Positions 8,214-16,698 of a DNA stretch of 63,123 bases are shown here, piece after piece. Under the pieces are notes generated by a model that did not search any database, was not told the origin of the DNA, and saw only the letters and a program-made list of their open reading frames with translations. This DNA is from CAWGCE01 sp964480915 (GTDB lineage Bacteria; Planctomycetota; Planctomycetia; Pirellulales; Pirellulaceae). The position numbers and the translations under genes are program-made. The first letter of the stretch is position 1. Each line of letters starts with the position of its first letter. The stretch spans positions 1 to 63,123 of the forward strand of contig CAYZRS010000031.1 in assembly GCA_964480915.1 (NCBI GenBank), in the 5' to 3' direction.

Positions 8214-9647
8214 TTAGTTTGTGGGCGACACGACTTCGCTGTTAGGTGATCTCTTCTGCGTGACTTTACTCAGGGCCAGGTAGAGCACTCCGCAAACAAT
8301 CCAGCATGGAATGACGGCGTATGCGGCAAACAAGCCTCGTTGGAATATGAGATACAATCCAACGGCGACCGGCAACAGCCACGCAATCATGACGGCCATG
8401 TTGACTTTTGATCCGGTCTGCGTTGCGTACTCTTCTTGCAAGCCAAACCGCTTCATCAGGTAGAAGTCGACGAAGATGACCGCTCCCATCGGACCGAGGA
8501 TCGTTCCGTACGTACCGACGAAGCCCAGCAGCTGAGCCGATAAATTGGGGAAGGCGCCAGCGATCGTCGCGACGGCACCGGCAACCAATGTCATCGTCGT
8601 CCGCGAACTCCTGGGGACGACACCTTGGAACGCGAGTCCGGCGCGATAGATGGTCGGATTGGCGGTCGTCCAGCCTGCGATCACGACGCAGATGATCCCG
8701 GTCCAGCCGAGCGACTGAAACGCAAGCAATCCTGGGTTCGCCGTGACTTTTCCATCTGGCCCCAAGGCCAATTCGGGTTTGATCTTAATCAGTGCCGCCA
8801 AGAGCAGAGCGGCGGCGATCCAGGCCATGTAGTGACCGAGGAACATTCCGATCGCAGGCGCCCATCCCGAGCTTTTGCTACGCGCAAAGCGAAAGATGGA
8901 CAGGTCGGCCATGCCGAAGTGCATGGCGCCGTTACACAGCCAAGCGAATACGACGATCTGCCAAAATCCGAACGATTGTGGTCCATTCTTCTCTTGGACG
9001 AAGGCGATCGCGTCGGTCCAGAACTTTCCTTCCCGGATGGCGGTCAGGCTCGTCGCTTCAACTTGAACGAGCGAGACGATCCCGCAAGCCGCAAAGACAG
9101 CGATCATCCAGGGCGCCGCAATGTTGGCGAAGCGAGCCACGCGCTCGTAGCCGCCAGCAGCAACCACCGTGATGACAACGCCAACAATCGCCACCAGTCC
9201 CGTGAACGAGGGATTGCTCAAACCAAACGTATTGCTGGGAACGTCAAAAGCGATGCCAAAGGGAACGCCCACGGCGGAGGCCGAGACCGTCACCATCGCA
9301 CCGGCCAGAAAACAGAACAGCAGACCGTTCACGAGGTTGTAGAACTTGACCAACGAACCGCCAGCGATCCGTTCTAATTGGTAATAGAGCGTCAGGCGTT
9401 TCGCGACGGCGATCGGCACCACCAAAAAACGCCAAGTCAGAACCGCGAGAATGTTGCCCAGCAACAGACCGAGAATCAGATCGGACAAACTTGCGCCGGC
9501 CGCCAAGAAAAGCGGGCCGATCATAAATTCGGTTCCAGCAGCATGTTCTCCCGCGTACATGCCCCAGAATTTGCCCGCTCCTAATAGCGCGCTCTCGGGC
9601 AGTGGATTGCGTTCAAAATCATCCTGGGACGTATTCTCGTCCGCCAT
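8214..9647 (-). CDS. NCS1-type permease in the rhamnose operon (candidate L-rhamnose transporter)
   Basis: The 477-residue protein has about twelve membrane segments and the look of the nucleobase:cation symporter-1 (purine-cytosine/allantoin permease) family: an N-terminal cytosolic stretch, then GKFWGMYAGEHAAGTEFMIGP and a helix rich in Gly and Ala, with Asn/Gly-containing later helices. The start at ATG 9647 has a GGAGAAAAAG ribosome site lying inside the 3' end of rhaA; the two genes overlap by 29 bp, so co-translation is likely. Characterised NCS1 members carry nucleobases, hydantoins or vitamins, not sugars. No purine or pyrimidine gene is nearby and there is no other sugar transporter in the window, so I infer that it imports L-rhamnose or a product of it. 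The specificity is untested. Confidence 0.82.
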   Translation of the reverse strand: MADENTSQDDFERNPLPESALLGAGKFWGMYAGEHAAGTEFMIGPLFLAAGASLSDLILGLLLGNILAVLTWRFLVVPIAVAKRLTLYYQLERIAGGSLVKFYNLVNGLLFCFLAGAMVTVSASAVGVPFGIAFDVPSNTFGLSNPSFTGLVAIVGVVITVVAAGGYERVARFANIAAPWMIAVFAACGIVSLVQVEATSLTAIREGKFWTDAIAFVQEKNGPQSFGFWQIVVFAWLCNGAMHFGMADLSIFRFARSKSSGWAPAIGMFLGHYMAWIAAALLLAALIKIKPELALGPDGKVTANPGLLAFQSLGWTGIICVVIAGWTTANPTIYRAGLAFQGVVPRSSRTTMTLVAGAVATIAGAFPNLSAQLLGFVGTYGTILGPMGAVIFVDFYLMKRFGLQEEYATQTGSKVNMAVMIAWLLPVAVGLYLIFQRGLFAAYAVIPCWIVCGVLYLALSKVTQKRSPNSEVVSPTN

Positions 9648-10944
9648 CTTTTTCTCCGGGCGCTATAGGTTTGGGCTCTTTTGCGATGGCTCGTTGGCTC
9701 AGCACTGACTTTTCATACTTGACGACTTCTTTGTGCCAATCCATGCCGACGGGGACTCCTTGCTGTTCGCAATAGTAGCACCATACCGCATTGGCCGGTA
9801 ACGCTTTGGCTTCTTCGAGCAGCGCGAGTCGGGCTGTCAGGTTGCCCTCGCGTTCGTAACGTTGCAATTGAGCGGTCGGTTCCAGTAACGCGTGCATCAG
9901 TGCCTTGATCGTCGCTCGCGTGCCAATGACCCAAGCCGCAATGCGGTTGATGCTGGCATCAAAGAAGTCGAGGCCAATGTTGACGCGGTCGAGGTAGTCT
10001 CCGCGGACAAGTTCCTGGGCGATCGCCTGCAACTCGTCGGTAAAGGTCACAACGTGATCACTGTCCCAGCGCACGCCACGACTGACATGCAGCAAGAGTC
10101 CATCGACCCAGTTCATGACCGAGGAAATTTTGTCCGAGATGACTTCTGTCGGATGAAAATGGCCCGCATCCAAGCAGAGCATCGTCTGGTTGCGGACTGC
10201 GTAGCCAAGATAGAACTCGTGCGAACCGACCACGTAGCTTTCCGAACCAATGCCAAATAGTTTGCACTCCACCGCATCGCGATTCCATTGGCGATCGACG
10301 TCGGCCGCAAAGATGGCGTCGAGCGACTCTCTCAGCCGTGCACGGGGCCCGGCGCGATCGACCGGGGTGTCCTTATAGCCATCGGGGACCCAAAAGTTGG
10401 TGACGCATGGGCTCTGCAGGGCCTCGCCCATCGCCGCACCGATACTCCGGCAGCGGATGCCGTGCTCGACCCAAAAGCGTCGGATGCTGTCATCCTGATG
10501 GGCGAGCGTGAAGCCGTCGGCCGATTTCGGGTGTGAAAAATAGGTAGGGTTGAAGTCCAGGCCTAAGTCGTTTTGCTGGGCCCAATCGATCCATGACTGA
10601 AAATGCTCCACCGTCAGTTCGTCTCGATCGACGAAGCGACCGCCCGTCTCGGCATAGTTGGCGTGGAGATTGAGGCGATGCTTGCCCGGTATCAGCGAAT
10701 AGGCGAGGTCGAGGTCGGCACGCAACTCGTCGGCCGTTCTTGCCTTGCCGGGGTAGTTGCCGGTGACCGCGATTCCGCCAGTCAGTTCCCCGGCCGAGTT
10801 CTCGAAACCGCCCACGTCGTCGCCTTGCCAGCAGTTAACCGAAATGGAGATCTGTGCGAGTTGGCGCATCACGGAATCGGTATCAATTCCCCATTCGGAG
10901 TATTGTTCGCGAGCCAGCTCGTATGCTAATTGATTTGATATCAA
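9619..10944 (-). CDS. rhaA: L-rhamnose isomerase
   Basis: RhaA converts L-rhamnose to L-rhamnulose in the cytoplasm, the first step of the phosphorylated rhamnose pathway. The 441-residue protein matches the family throughout: CWQGDDVGGFE near the N-terminus, LNLHANYAE, LDFNPTYFSHPKS, and the metal-site strands around CKLFGIGSESYVVGSHEFY and CLDAGHFHPTEVISDK, with HVSRGVRWDSDHVV after them. It is slightly longer than the enterobacterial enzyme because of a C-terminal extension that overlaps the next gene. The start is a TTG at 10944 with GGAGAAG seven bases upstream; no better ATG precedes the conserved region. It lies 15 bp after rhaB in one operon. Confidence 0.97.
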   Translation of the reverse strand: MISNQLAYELAREQYSEWGIDTDSVMRQLAQISISVNCWQGDDVGGFENSAGELTGGIAVTGNYPGKARTADELRADLDLAYSLIPGKHRLNLHANYAETGGRFVDRDELTVEHFQSWIDWAQQNDLGLDFNPTYFSHPKSADGFTLAHQDDSIRRFWVEHGIRCRSIGAAMGEALQSPCVTNFWVPDGYKDTPVDRAGPRARLRESLDAIFAADVDRQWNRDAVECKLFGIGSESYVVGSHEFYLGYAVRNQTMLCLDAGHFHPTEVISDKISSVMNWVDGLLLHVSRGVRWDSDHVVTFTDELQAIAQELVRGDYLDRVNIGLDFFDASINRIAAWVIGTRATIKALMHALLEPTAQLQRYEREGNLTARLALLEEAKALPANAVWCYYCEQQGVPVGMDWHKEVVKYEKSVLSQRAIAKEPKPIAPGEKDGGREYVPG

Positions 10945-10959
10945 GAATACTTCTCCAGA

Positions 10960-12432
10960 CTAGTTCAGAACTGGCTGTCCGTCGGTGGCATTACTCAACG
11001 GGAAGGAATGAGTCACGACTTCTCGCAACTCTGGGAGGTTGGCGAAACGCCCACAGGCCATGGCTTGTACTAAAGTGTTTCCAATAGCAGTGGCCTCAAT
11101 GGGCCCTACGGTAACATCGCAATCGACCGCTTGGGCAGTGAGTTCATTGAGCAGTTCGTTCTGTGTTCCGCCGCCGACCAGATGCAGTACGTCGATGTTG
11201 GTTCCCGACACCTGCCTGAGTTGGTCGAGCGTCTTCGCGTAGGAACGTGCGAGCCCTTCCAAGCAGCAACGGACCAACTGGCCCATCGTTTCCGGCACTG
11301 CTTGTCCGGTGTCGTTCGCGTATCGTTGGATTTTATTGGACATGTCACCGGCCGTAGCGAACTCGGGAAAGTCGGGATCGATCACGGTGCGTCCAGCTTC
11401 CGCCGACCTCGCCTCGGCTGCTAACTGCTCGAAAGTTCGCTCGTGGCCTTGCCGTTGAAAATCGCGTTGCAGTTCCTGAACCAGCCAAAGGCCGGCAATG
11501 TTCTTGAGGAAGCGAATGGTTCCGCCCACGCCTCGTTCGTTCGTGAACGGGACTTCTCGAGCCGCGGCCGTGGAGACCGGGGTCGTCAGTTCGGCGCCCA
11601 GCAAAGACCACGTGCCGCTCGACAAGTATGCCCAGTCCGAATCGGCTTTGGCAGGAACGGCTGCAACGGCCGAGGCGGTGTCATGGGACGCCGGAATGAT
11701 GACTTGCAGGTCGGCCGGAGCGCCTGTTTGCTGGGCGATTTCTGATTTCAGGCGTCCTAGCGGAGTCCCCGGTTCGACGATCGTTCCTAAGATTTCTGTC
11801 GGGAGGCCCAGTGAAGACAGCAGCTCCCGGTCCCAGTCGCCACGATCAACGTTCAGCATGCTGCTGGTCGAGGCGATCGAGAGTTCCGTTGCCTGTTCGC
11901 CTGAGAGCCAAAAATGGAGCAGGTCCGGCAGGAACAATAACCGATCGGCTGCCGCAAACATCGCGGGCTCGGCGACGTATCGCGCCTGCAATTGAAAAAG
12001 CGTGTTGAACGGCAGCATCTGGATACCGGTCCGCTCGTACAGCGCCTCGAACCCGCCCAATTTTGCCAACACTTGTTGGCAGGCGACCTCGTTTTGAGGA
12101 TCACGGTAGCAATGCGGCAATCCCAGCAGTTCACCCTGTTTGTCGACAAGCACCCAATCGACGCCCCAAGTATCGACGCCGATGCTCTTCAATTCGACGT
12201 GGTTTTCGCGGCACCATTCCGCGGCGGCTGCCAATCCGGTCAACAGGTGGCGCCAGATTCCAGCCAAGTCCCAGATTGGACCTTTCGGTGTTTCGTGAAC
12301 GTGGTGTTCGAAACGATGGACCTCCTGCAATCGTAACTGCAGCGGCTTGCCTGACGATTCATGCAAAGCGCCCACGATCGCTCGTCCAGAGCTCGCTCCC
12401 AAATCGATTGCTAAGTGGGCTTGCATCATCAT
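10960..12432 (-). CDS. rhaB: Rhamnulokinase
   Basis: RhaB phosphorylates L-rhamnulose to L-rhamnulose-1-phosphate with ATP. The 490-residue FGGY-type kinase shows the N-terminal phosphate motif (LAIDLGASSGRAIVG), GVDTWGVDW, the mid-protein SHDTASAVAAVP, YLSSGTWSLLG and the C-terminal adenosine motif (HLVGGGTQNELLNELTA), in the right order and at the usual family length. The gene abuts rhaD directly with no intergenic base. Three ATG codons in a row begin it (12432, 12429, 12426), with a GAGA element in the last codons of rhaD, so translational coupling is likely. Assignment is firm from sequence and operon context. Confidence 0.97.
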   Translation of the reverse strand: MMMQAHLAIDLGASSGRAIVGALHESSGKPLQLRLQEVHRFEHHVHETPKGPIWDLAGIWRHLLTGLAAAAEWCRENHVELKSIGVDTWGVDWVLVDKQGELLGLPHCYRDPQNEVACQQVLAKLGGFEALYERTGIQMLPFNTLFQLQARYVAEPAMFAAADRLLFLPDLLHFWLSGEQATELSIASTSSMLNVDRGDWDRELLSSLGLPTEILGTIVEPGTPLGRLKSEIAQQTGAPADLQVIIPASHDTASAVAAVPAKADSDWAYLSSGTWSLLGAELTTPVSTAAAREVPFTNERGVGGTIRFLKNIAGLWLVQELQRDFQRQGHERTFEQLAAEARSAEAGRTVIDPDFPEFATAGDMSNKIQRYANDTGQAVPETMGQLVRCCLEGLARSYAKTLDQLRQVSGTNIDVLHLVGGGTQNELLNELTAQAVDCDVTVGPIEATAIGNTLVQAMACGRFANLPELREVVTHSFPLSNATDGQPVLN

Positions 12433-14625
12433 CTATCTCAAAAACGCCTCATGGAGCCCACCATCGACGTTAATGATTTGCCCCGTCGTTTTGCTAGCGC
12501 GGTCGGACAGCAGGAAGTAGGCTGCTTCGGCCTGGTCTTCCGCCGTGATCGCTTGTTTGGTGAGTGTCCGCTGGGCATAGAAATTGGCGAGTTTCAGTTG
12601 CAACTCGTCATCACTTTCACTTTCGTCAAAGTCGATGTCGTATTTCGAGAGTGAGGCAATCACCCGGTCACGCGGGAACATGGTCGATCCTTTGATGACC
12701 GTTGCTGGGGCGATGGCGTTAACACGGACCGTCGGAGCCAGTTCGATCGCCAGCTCGCGCACCAGATGGTTGGCCGCTGCTTTCGAAGTGTCGTACCCGA
12801 CCGAACCACGTTTCGAGACGGCCCCGTTGACGCTCGTGGTAAGCAAAACCGAGCCTCGCAATCCCTGATCTTGGAAGATCCTCTTCGCCTCGTCGACCAG
12901 GTTGAAGCTGCCACGGACATTGACTTCGTACGTGAGCTGCCACGCTTTGTCCGACAAGTTGCCTTCTCGGTCAGGCGCGAGAAAGACGCCCGCCGTGACC
13001 ACGACGTTGTCGACGCCTCCGTAGGCCAAAACGGTTGCTTGCAACGCATCACGGATCGAATCGCGATCGGTAATGTCAACGCCGACGCCCAAGGCGGGGC
13101 CGCAGCTCGATATGCCGGAGCCCGCGACGCCGACTCCGGCGCCATAAATCGCTACGAGTTCATCCGCCGTCGCTTGGGCCATGTCTTTGTTGAGGTCGGC
13201 GCAGACGACGTGAGCGCCTTCCTTGGCAACGCGGTGGGCCACTTGTTTGCCGATGCCGGAACCGGCGCCGACAACCAGCACAATGTTGCGTGCCAGTTCT
13301 TTCTCTGGCGGCATTCGCTGCAACTTGGCCTCTTCGAGCAGCCAATACTCGATATCAAACGCCTCTTGCTGTGGGAGAGCGATATATTCATCGATCGCCT
13401 CGGCGCCTCGCATCACTTCCACGGCACAATTGTAGAACTCGGCAGTCACGCGCGATTCGCTCTTGTTCTTGCCCCAAGCAATCATCCCGATTCCCGGGAT
13501 CAAAATGACCGTCGGATTCGGGTCCCGCATGGCGGGCGAATTGTCCCGTTTGCAGGCTTCGTAATAACGCTGGTAATCGTCCCGATACTGGGCCAGCCCC
13601 ACGGTCAGCTTCTCTTTCAGCGCCGCAGCATCTTCGCTTTGCGGATTCCAGTCGACGTACAGCGGTTTGATCTTGGTTCGCAAGAAGTGATCGGGGCAAC
13701 TGGTGCCAAGCTCGGCCAATCGAGCCGCATCGACCGAATTCACAAAGCGCAGAATATTGTCGTCGAATTGAATGGTGCCGATGACTTTTTTCGCTTGGCT
13801 GATTTGCCCTCGCAACCAAGGTAGCAACTCGACAAGGATGGCATCGCGAGCTTCCGCCGCGAGCGCGTCGTACTTGCTGCCGCCAAACGTTTGCTGCCCC
13901 TTGTCCTTCGACTCGACAAAGCAAGCCGCTTTCTCGATGAGCTCGAGCGTGAGTTCGTAGCATTCCCGGTCATCGTCAGCCCAATTGATGAGCCCGTGTT
14001 GCCCCATGACCAGCCCGCGGAGGGACGGGTCGTCTTGGACTTGGCGGTGCATCTCCAATCCCAATTCGAAACCGGGACGCAACCAGGGGACCCAGCCGAT
14101 TTCGTCACCGAAGACTTCTTGGGTGAGCTCCTTGCTGCGTCGACTCGCGGCGATCGAAATCACGGCGTTGGGGTGCATGTGATCGACAAACCGGGCAGGC
14201 AAAAACCCGTGGAGCGGTGTGTCAATGGAAGCGGCCCGCGGATTGAGATTAAACGTGCAATGGGGGAACTGACCGACCATGGCGTCTTCGGCCGGCGTCT
14301 TGGGGCCTCGGTTGGGCGCGCTCTCATACTGGGGAATCAGTCCGAGCAGTTTGTCCATGTAGAGCGAAGCGAAGTTCTCCGCCTTGGCCGTCCTCAAATC
14401 ACCGCCCGACCCTTTCACCCACAACACTTCGGTCTCCTGGCCAGTGAGCGGATCGCGCTCCGTGGTCTTGGACGAGGTGTTGCCTCCACCCGTGTTTGTG
14501 ATCCGCTGATCTGCCCCTAGGCAGTTGGAGCGATAGACCAGCCTTTCAGCCGGGGTGAGCGATTGGGCAATGGTATCATCCCAGTGCCATTCGACGTGAG
14601 TGAGTGATTTCGCGGTTGCTGACAT
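12433..14625 (-). CDS. rhaD: Bifunctional rhamnulose-1-phosphate aldolase / lactaldehyde dehydrogenase
   Basis: The 730-residue protein is a fusion. Residues 1-430 are a class II aldolase domain with the zinc-site HMHPNAV and an N-terminal NTGGGNTSSK phosphate-binding stretch. Residues 440-730 are a short-chain dehydrogenase with the Rossmann loop GAGSGIG, a TSVNGA serine and the catalytic pair in YDTSK. Proteins with this architecture (often called RhaEW) cleave L-rhamnulose-1-phosphate to DHAP and L-lactaldehyde and oxidise the aldehyde to L-lactate. It is the first gene of the operon, with GGAGAG upstream of ATG 14625 and a candidate operator 143 bp upstream. The name rhaD is used for the aldolase function; rhaE/rhaW are alternative labels. 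Confidence 0.94.
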   Translation of the reverse strand: MSATAKSLTHVEWHWDDTIAQSLTPAERLVYRSNCLGADQRITNTGGGNTSSKTTERDPLTGQETEVLWVKGSGGDLRTAKAENFASLYMDKLLGLIPQYESAPNRGPKTPAEDAMVGQFPHCTFNLNPRAASIDTPLHGFLPARFVDHMHPNAVISIAASRRSKELTQEVFGDEIGWVPWLRPGFELGLEMHRQVQDDPSLRGLVMGQHGLINWADDDRECYELTLELIEKAACFVESKDKGQQTFGGSKYDALAAEARDAILVELLPWLRGQISQAKKVIGTIQFDDNILRFVNSVDAARLAELGTSCPDHFLRTKIKPLYVDWNPQSEDAAALKEKLTVGLAQYRDDYQRYYEACKRDNSPAMRDPNPTVILIPGIGMIAWGKNKSESRVTAEFYNCAVEVMRGAEAIDEYIALPQQEAFDIEYWLLEEAKLQRMPPEKELARNIVLVVGAGSGIGKQVAHRVAKEGAHVVCADLNKDMAQATADELVAIYGAGVGVAGSGISSCGPALGVGVDITDRDSIRDALQATVLAYGGVDNVVVTAGVFLAPDREGNLSDKAWQLTYEVNVRGSFNLVDEAKRIFQDQGLRGSVLLTTSVNGAVSKRGSVGYDTSKAAANHLVRELAIELAPTVRVNAIAPATVIKGSTMFPRDRVIASLSKYDIDFDESESDDELQLKLANFYAQRTLTKQAITAEDQAEAAYFLLSDRASKTTGQIINVDGGLHEAFLR

Positions 14626-14767
14626 CGTGTTCTCTCCGCAAAGACGAGCACTGGCTAAATGACGTGCACCGGGCGCAAGGAGCGGCCCGACTGCGACTCG
14701 TGATTCGCCCGTAGGACAGTCAAACCACCAGAATAACTACCCTGCCCCCTTTTGAGCCGTGCAAACA

Positions 14768-14784
14768 GTTGCCAATTTGCGACA
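14768..14784 (-). promoter_or_regulatory. Candidate operator copy b, TGTCGCAAATTGGCAAC, upstream of the rha operon
   Basis: The element lies in the 173-bp gap between the AraC-family gene and rhaD, 143 bp upstream of the rhaD start and in the same orientation. It shares all eight core bases GTCGCAAA and the following pattern with five other intergenic copies. A 7-bp inverted repeat (TACCCTG 14738-14744, CAGGGTA 14783-14789) brackets it. Its place upstream of the catabolic operon is the main reason to link the element to rhamnose control. Confidence 0.62.
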
Positions 14785-14798
14785 GGGTAATCAGATAG

Positions 14799-15758
14799 CT
14801 ACGCCCGCCGTGTTTTGCTCTTCCGATAATCGCCGGGCGTGATGCCAATCTCTCGACGAAAGACCTTGCAAAAGCTGGGCATCGAGCTGAAGCCGGCCGC
14901 GTACGCTACGTATTTGATCGGCACATGCGTCTCGCAGAGCATCCGTTTGGCCCGTTGCAGTCGGCAGCTGACGAGCTCCTGCAATAGCGTTCTGCCGAGA
15001 TGTTTCTTGAAATGGCGTTCGAGTGTCCGCCGGGTGGCGCCCACCTGTTTGGCGATCATATCGACCGACACGCGCTGATGGCTGTTGTTCCAGATAATCC
15101 GGAGAGACTCCTCAACCAAAGGGTCTTTGGAGCCACGCGACTCATCATCGTTATCGGCCGACTCACTCGTTGCCGGTGCCTGTTCGAGAAAGCTGGCAAT
15201 GACGGCCATTGCTTTTGCCGTCAACATCGGAGCGTCCTGCTCAGGATGTTTCATGACAAATTCGATCACGTCGCGATACAGCTTGTTGGTTTTATTCGGA
15301 CGCCGAAGCTTCGACAGCGGACGGGCTGCGTCAAACAGGCCACGCTGGTGCCATTGGAAGAGTAAATCGCCCCCCAGCGAAATCCAATACTCGGTCCACC
15401 CCGTTTCAGGGCTCGGACGATAGCGGTGCCAAACGTCGGGAAAAAGCATCATGACCATGCCTGCCTCGACCGGCACGAGCCCCGATTCCTTCGATTCAAA
15501 TTCGCCTCGACCATCGGTCACGCACAGCAGTTGATACTCAGGGAGGACTCGTCCCGAACTCCATTTAAAGTCATAGAGCTCCGGGTGTTTCTGCCGAGGA
15601 TAGTGAGCCCCCGGTGGCACGACGTCGGTCCCGGCGCCCGTCACGTACAGGCCAAGTCTCGCGACGACGTCAGGCACCGGCAGGTAGGTGAACGTCTCAT
15701 TTCCCGGGTTTTCCATCGTTTTTGCACGCGAATCATCGTGCCCGTCTTGCTGTGTCAT
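14799..15758 (-). CDS. AraC-family transcriptional regulator, candidate rhamnose regulator
   Basis: The 319-residue protein has an N-terminal sensing part (about 1-200) with a cupin-like AraC effector fold (VPPGAHYPRQKHPELYDFKWSSGRVLPEYQLLCVTDGRGEFES, split here by family features rather than alignment). The C-terminal part (about 225-315) has two helix-turn-helix units: VDMIAKQVGATRRTLERHFKKHLG and the AraC signature around AYAAGFSSMPSFCKVFRREIGITPGDYR. It is encoded directly upstream of the rha operon on the same strand. By analogy with RhaS/RhaR it would bind L-rhamnose and activate the locus. A weaker relative of the operator core (ATCGCAAAAT on the minus strand, about 15922-15931) lies upstream and could mean autoregulation. 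Effector identity is inferred. Confidence 0.9.
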   Translation of the reverse strand: MTQQDGHDDSRAKTMENPGNETFTYLPVPDVVARLGLYVTGAGTDVVPPGAHYPRQKHPELYDFKWSSGRVLPEYQLLCVTDGRGEFESKESGLVPVEAGMVMMLFPDVWHRYRPSPETGWTEYWISLGGDLLFQWHQRGLFDAARPLSKLRRPNKTNKLYRDVIEFVMKHPEQDAPMLTAKAMAVIASFLEQAPATSESADNDDESRGSKDPLVEESLRIIWNNSHQRVSVDMIAKQVGATRRTLERHFKKHLGRTLLQELVSCRLQRAKRMLCETHVPIKYVAYAAGFSSMPSFCKVFRREIGITPGDYRKSKTRRA

Positions 15759-16698
15759 CGTGAACTACTCGCTGCGAGCCCGGCAGAACGAAGGCGAATG
15801 CCGGCACCGTCGACATAGAATTGACGCGCCAAGAATTCTTGTAACTCCGTTGGAAGCCACCCCGCGAACCAAGAATTTATCGAAACATCGTGCCGACGGT
15901 GGCCGTATTCGGACAACGAATATTTTGCGATTCGGCAGGAAAATAATTGGAAGTTTGCTGAATGCATCGAGGTCACCAGACTTGCCGGGATGGGGATGAA
16001 AGGGTGAAAACGGCAATTGCGTTAATGAAAACAATTCATCTGATGCGAATCTTTCATGGCTGCTGCGGCTCACAAAAGTCGCACAGCAAAAGCCAGTTTC
16101 AACACTGACATCGGTCAATGAATCGCAGGAAGAATTGGCTGGCAAGAGCTGGGAAAGTTGACGATCGTATCCTTCTTGACTCTCAAATCCATCGTTGACC
16201 ACGACCTTTGCAGCGTCAACCGGGCATCGTTCTCTTTAACCAATCGGCGAATTCGGTGCGCGCTCACGTCGATCGGCGCGGCGATGCTTTTCGACCGGAG
16301 AGAGCCACTTGGCGAGTAGCGCAGAGGGCTCCGCGGTTGTTCTCTGGTTCCGTCCGTTGAGATCCCTAGCGTCGATCCCCAGCGTCATCGTGCCGCCACG
16401 GAAGTCCATCACGATGATGCTCTGGTCCGTCGTGAATCGAACGGGAACCGTCGCGAAACGAATCACGCCTGACCGTGCGGTGGGAAGGGGATGCGGGACT
16501 CTGCTGAATAGGGACAATTGGTCGAACCCAAGTCGCATTCACGGCAGGATATGCTTGCAGTATGACAGCATATCCCCCCATTCTGCTGTGTCGCAAATTA
16601 ACAACGCTTCCTGTGGGTTCATGCCGCGAGTTCGTGCTAGAATCCGCTCATGATCGGCAAGAAAATTCTAACACCCCTACTCTTCGTAAGGATGTGCC
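15759..16698. other. 940-bp intergenic region between araC-type gene and DUF1559 gene
   Basis: This is the largest gap in the window. Frames in it (for example minus 15765-16202 and 16236-16538) have no signal peptide, family motif or ribosome site and are Arg/Ser/Pro-rich in the way of random frames, so I call none. It should hold the divergent promoters of the regulator and the DUF1559 gene, a weak operator-like core near 15922, and the clear operator copy d at 16589-16605. A small RNA cannot be excluded from sequence alone. Confidence 0.5.
16589..16605 (+). promoter_or_regulatory. Candidate operator copy d, TGTCGCAAATTAACAAC
   Basis: The site is 94 bp upstream of the DUF1559 start and in the same orientation. 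It differs from copy b, upstream of rhaD, at only two of 17 positions, the best pair in the set. This links the plus-strand DUF1559-GH78 gene group to the rhamnose operon. Confidence 0.6.

Noticed and set aside
8625..9377. 250-codon open frame on plus inside the permease gene
   Set aside because: Shadow of the NCS1-type permease; composition is Arg/Asp-rich with no signature or ribosome site.
12766..13824. 352-codon open frame on plus inside rhaD
   Set aside because: It is antisense to a well-matched aldolase/dehydrogenase fusion, has no family motif and reflects high GC third-position bias.
15765..16202. 145-codon minus frame upstream of the regulator
   Set aside because: No ribosome site, no motif, Ser/Arg/Phe-rich random-frame composition; it also runs into the start of the AraC-type gene.
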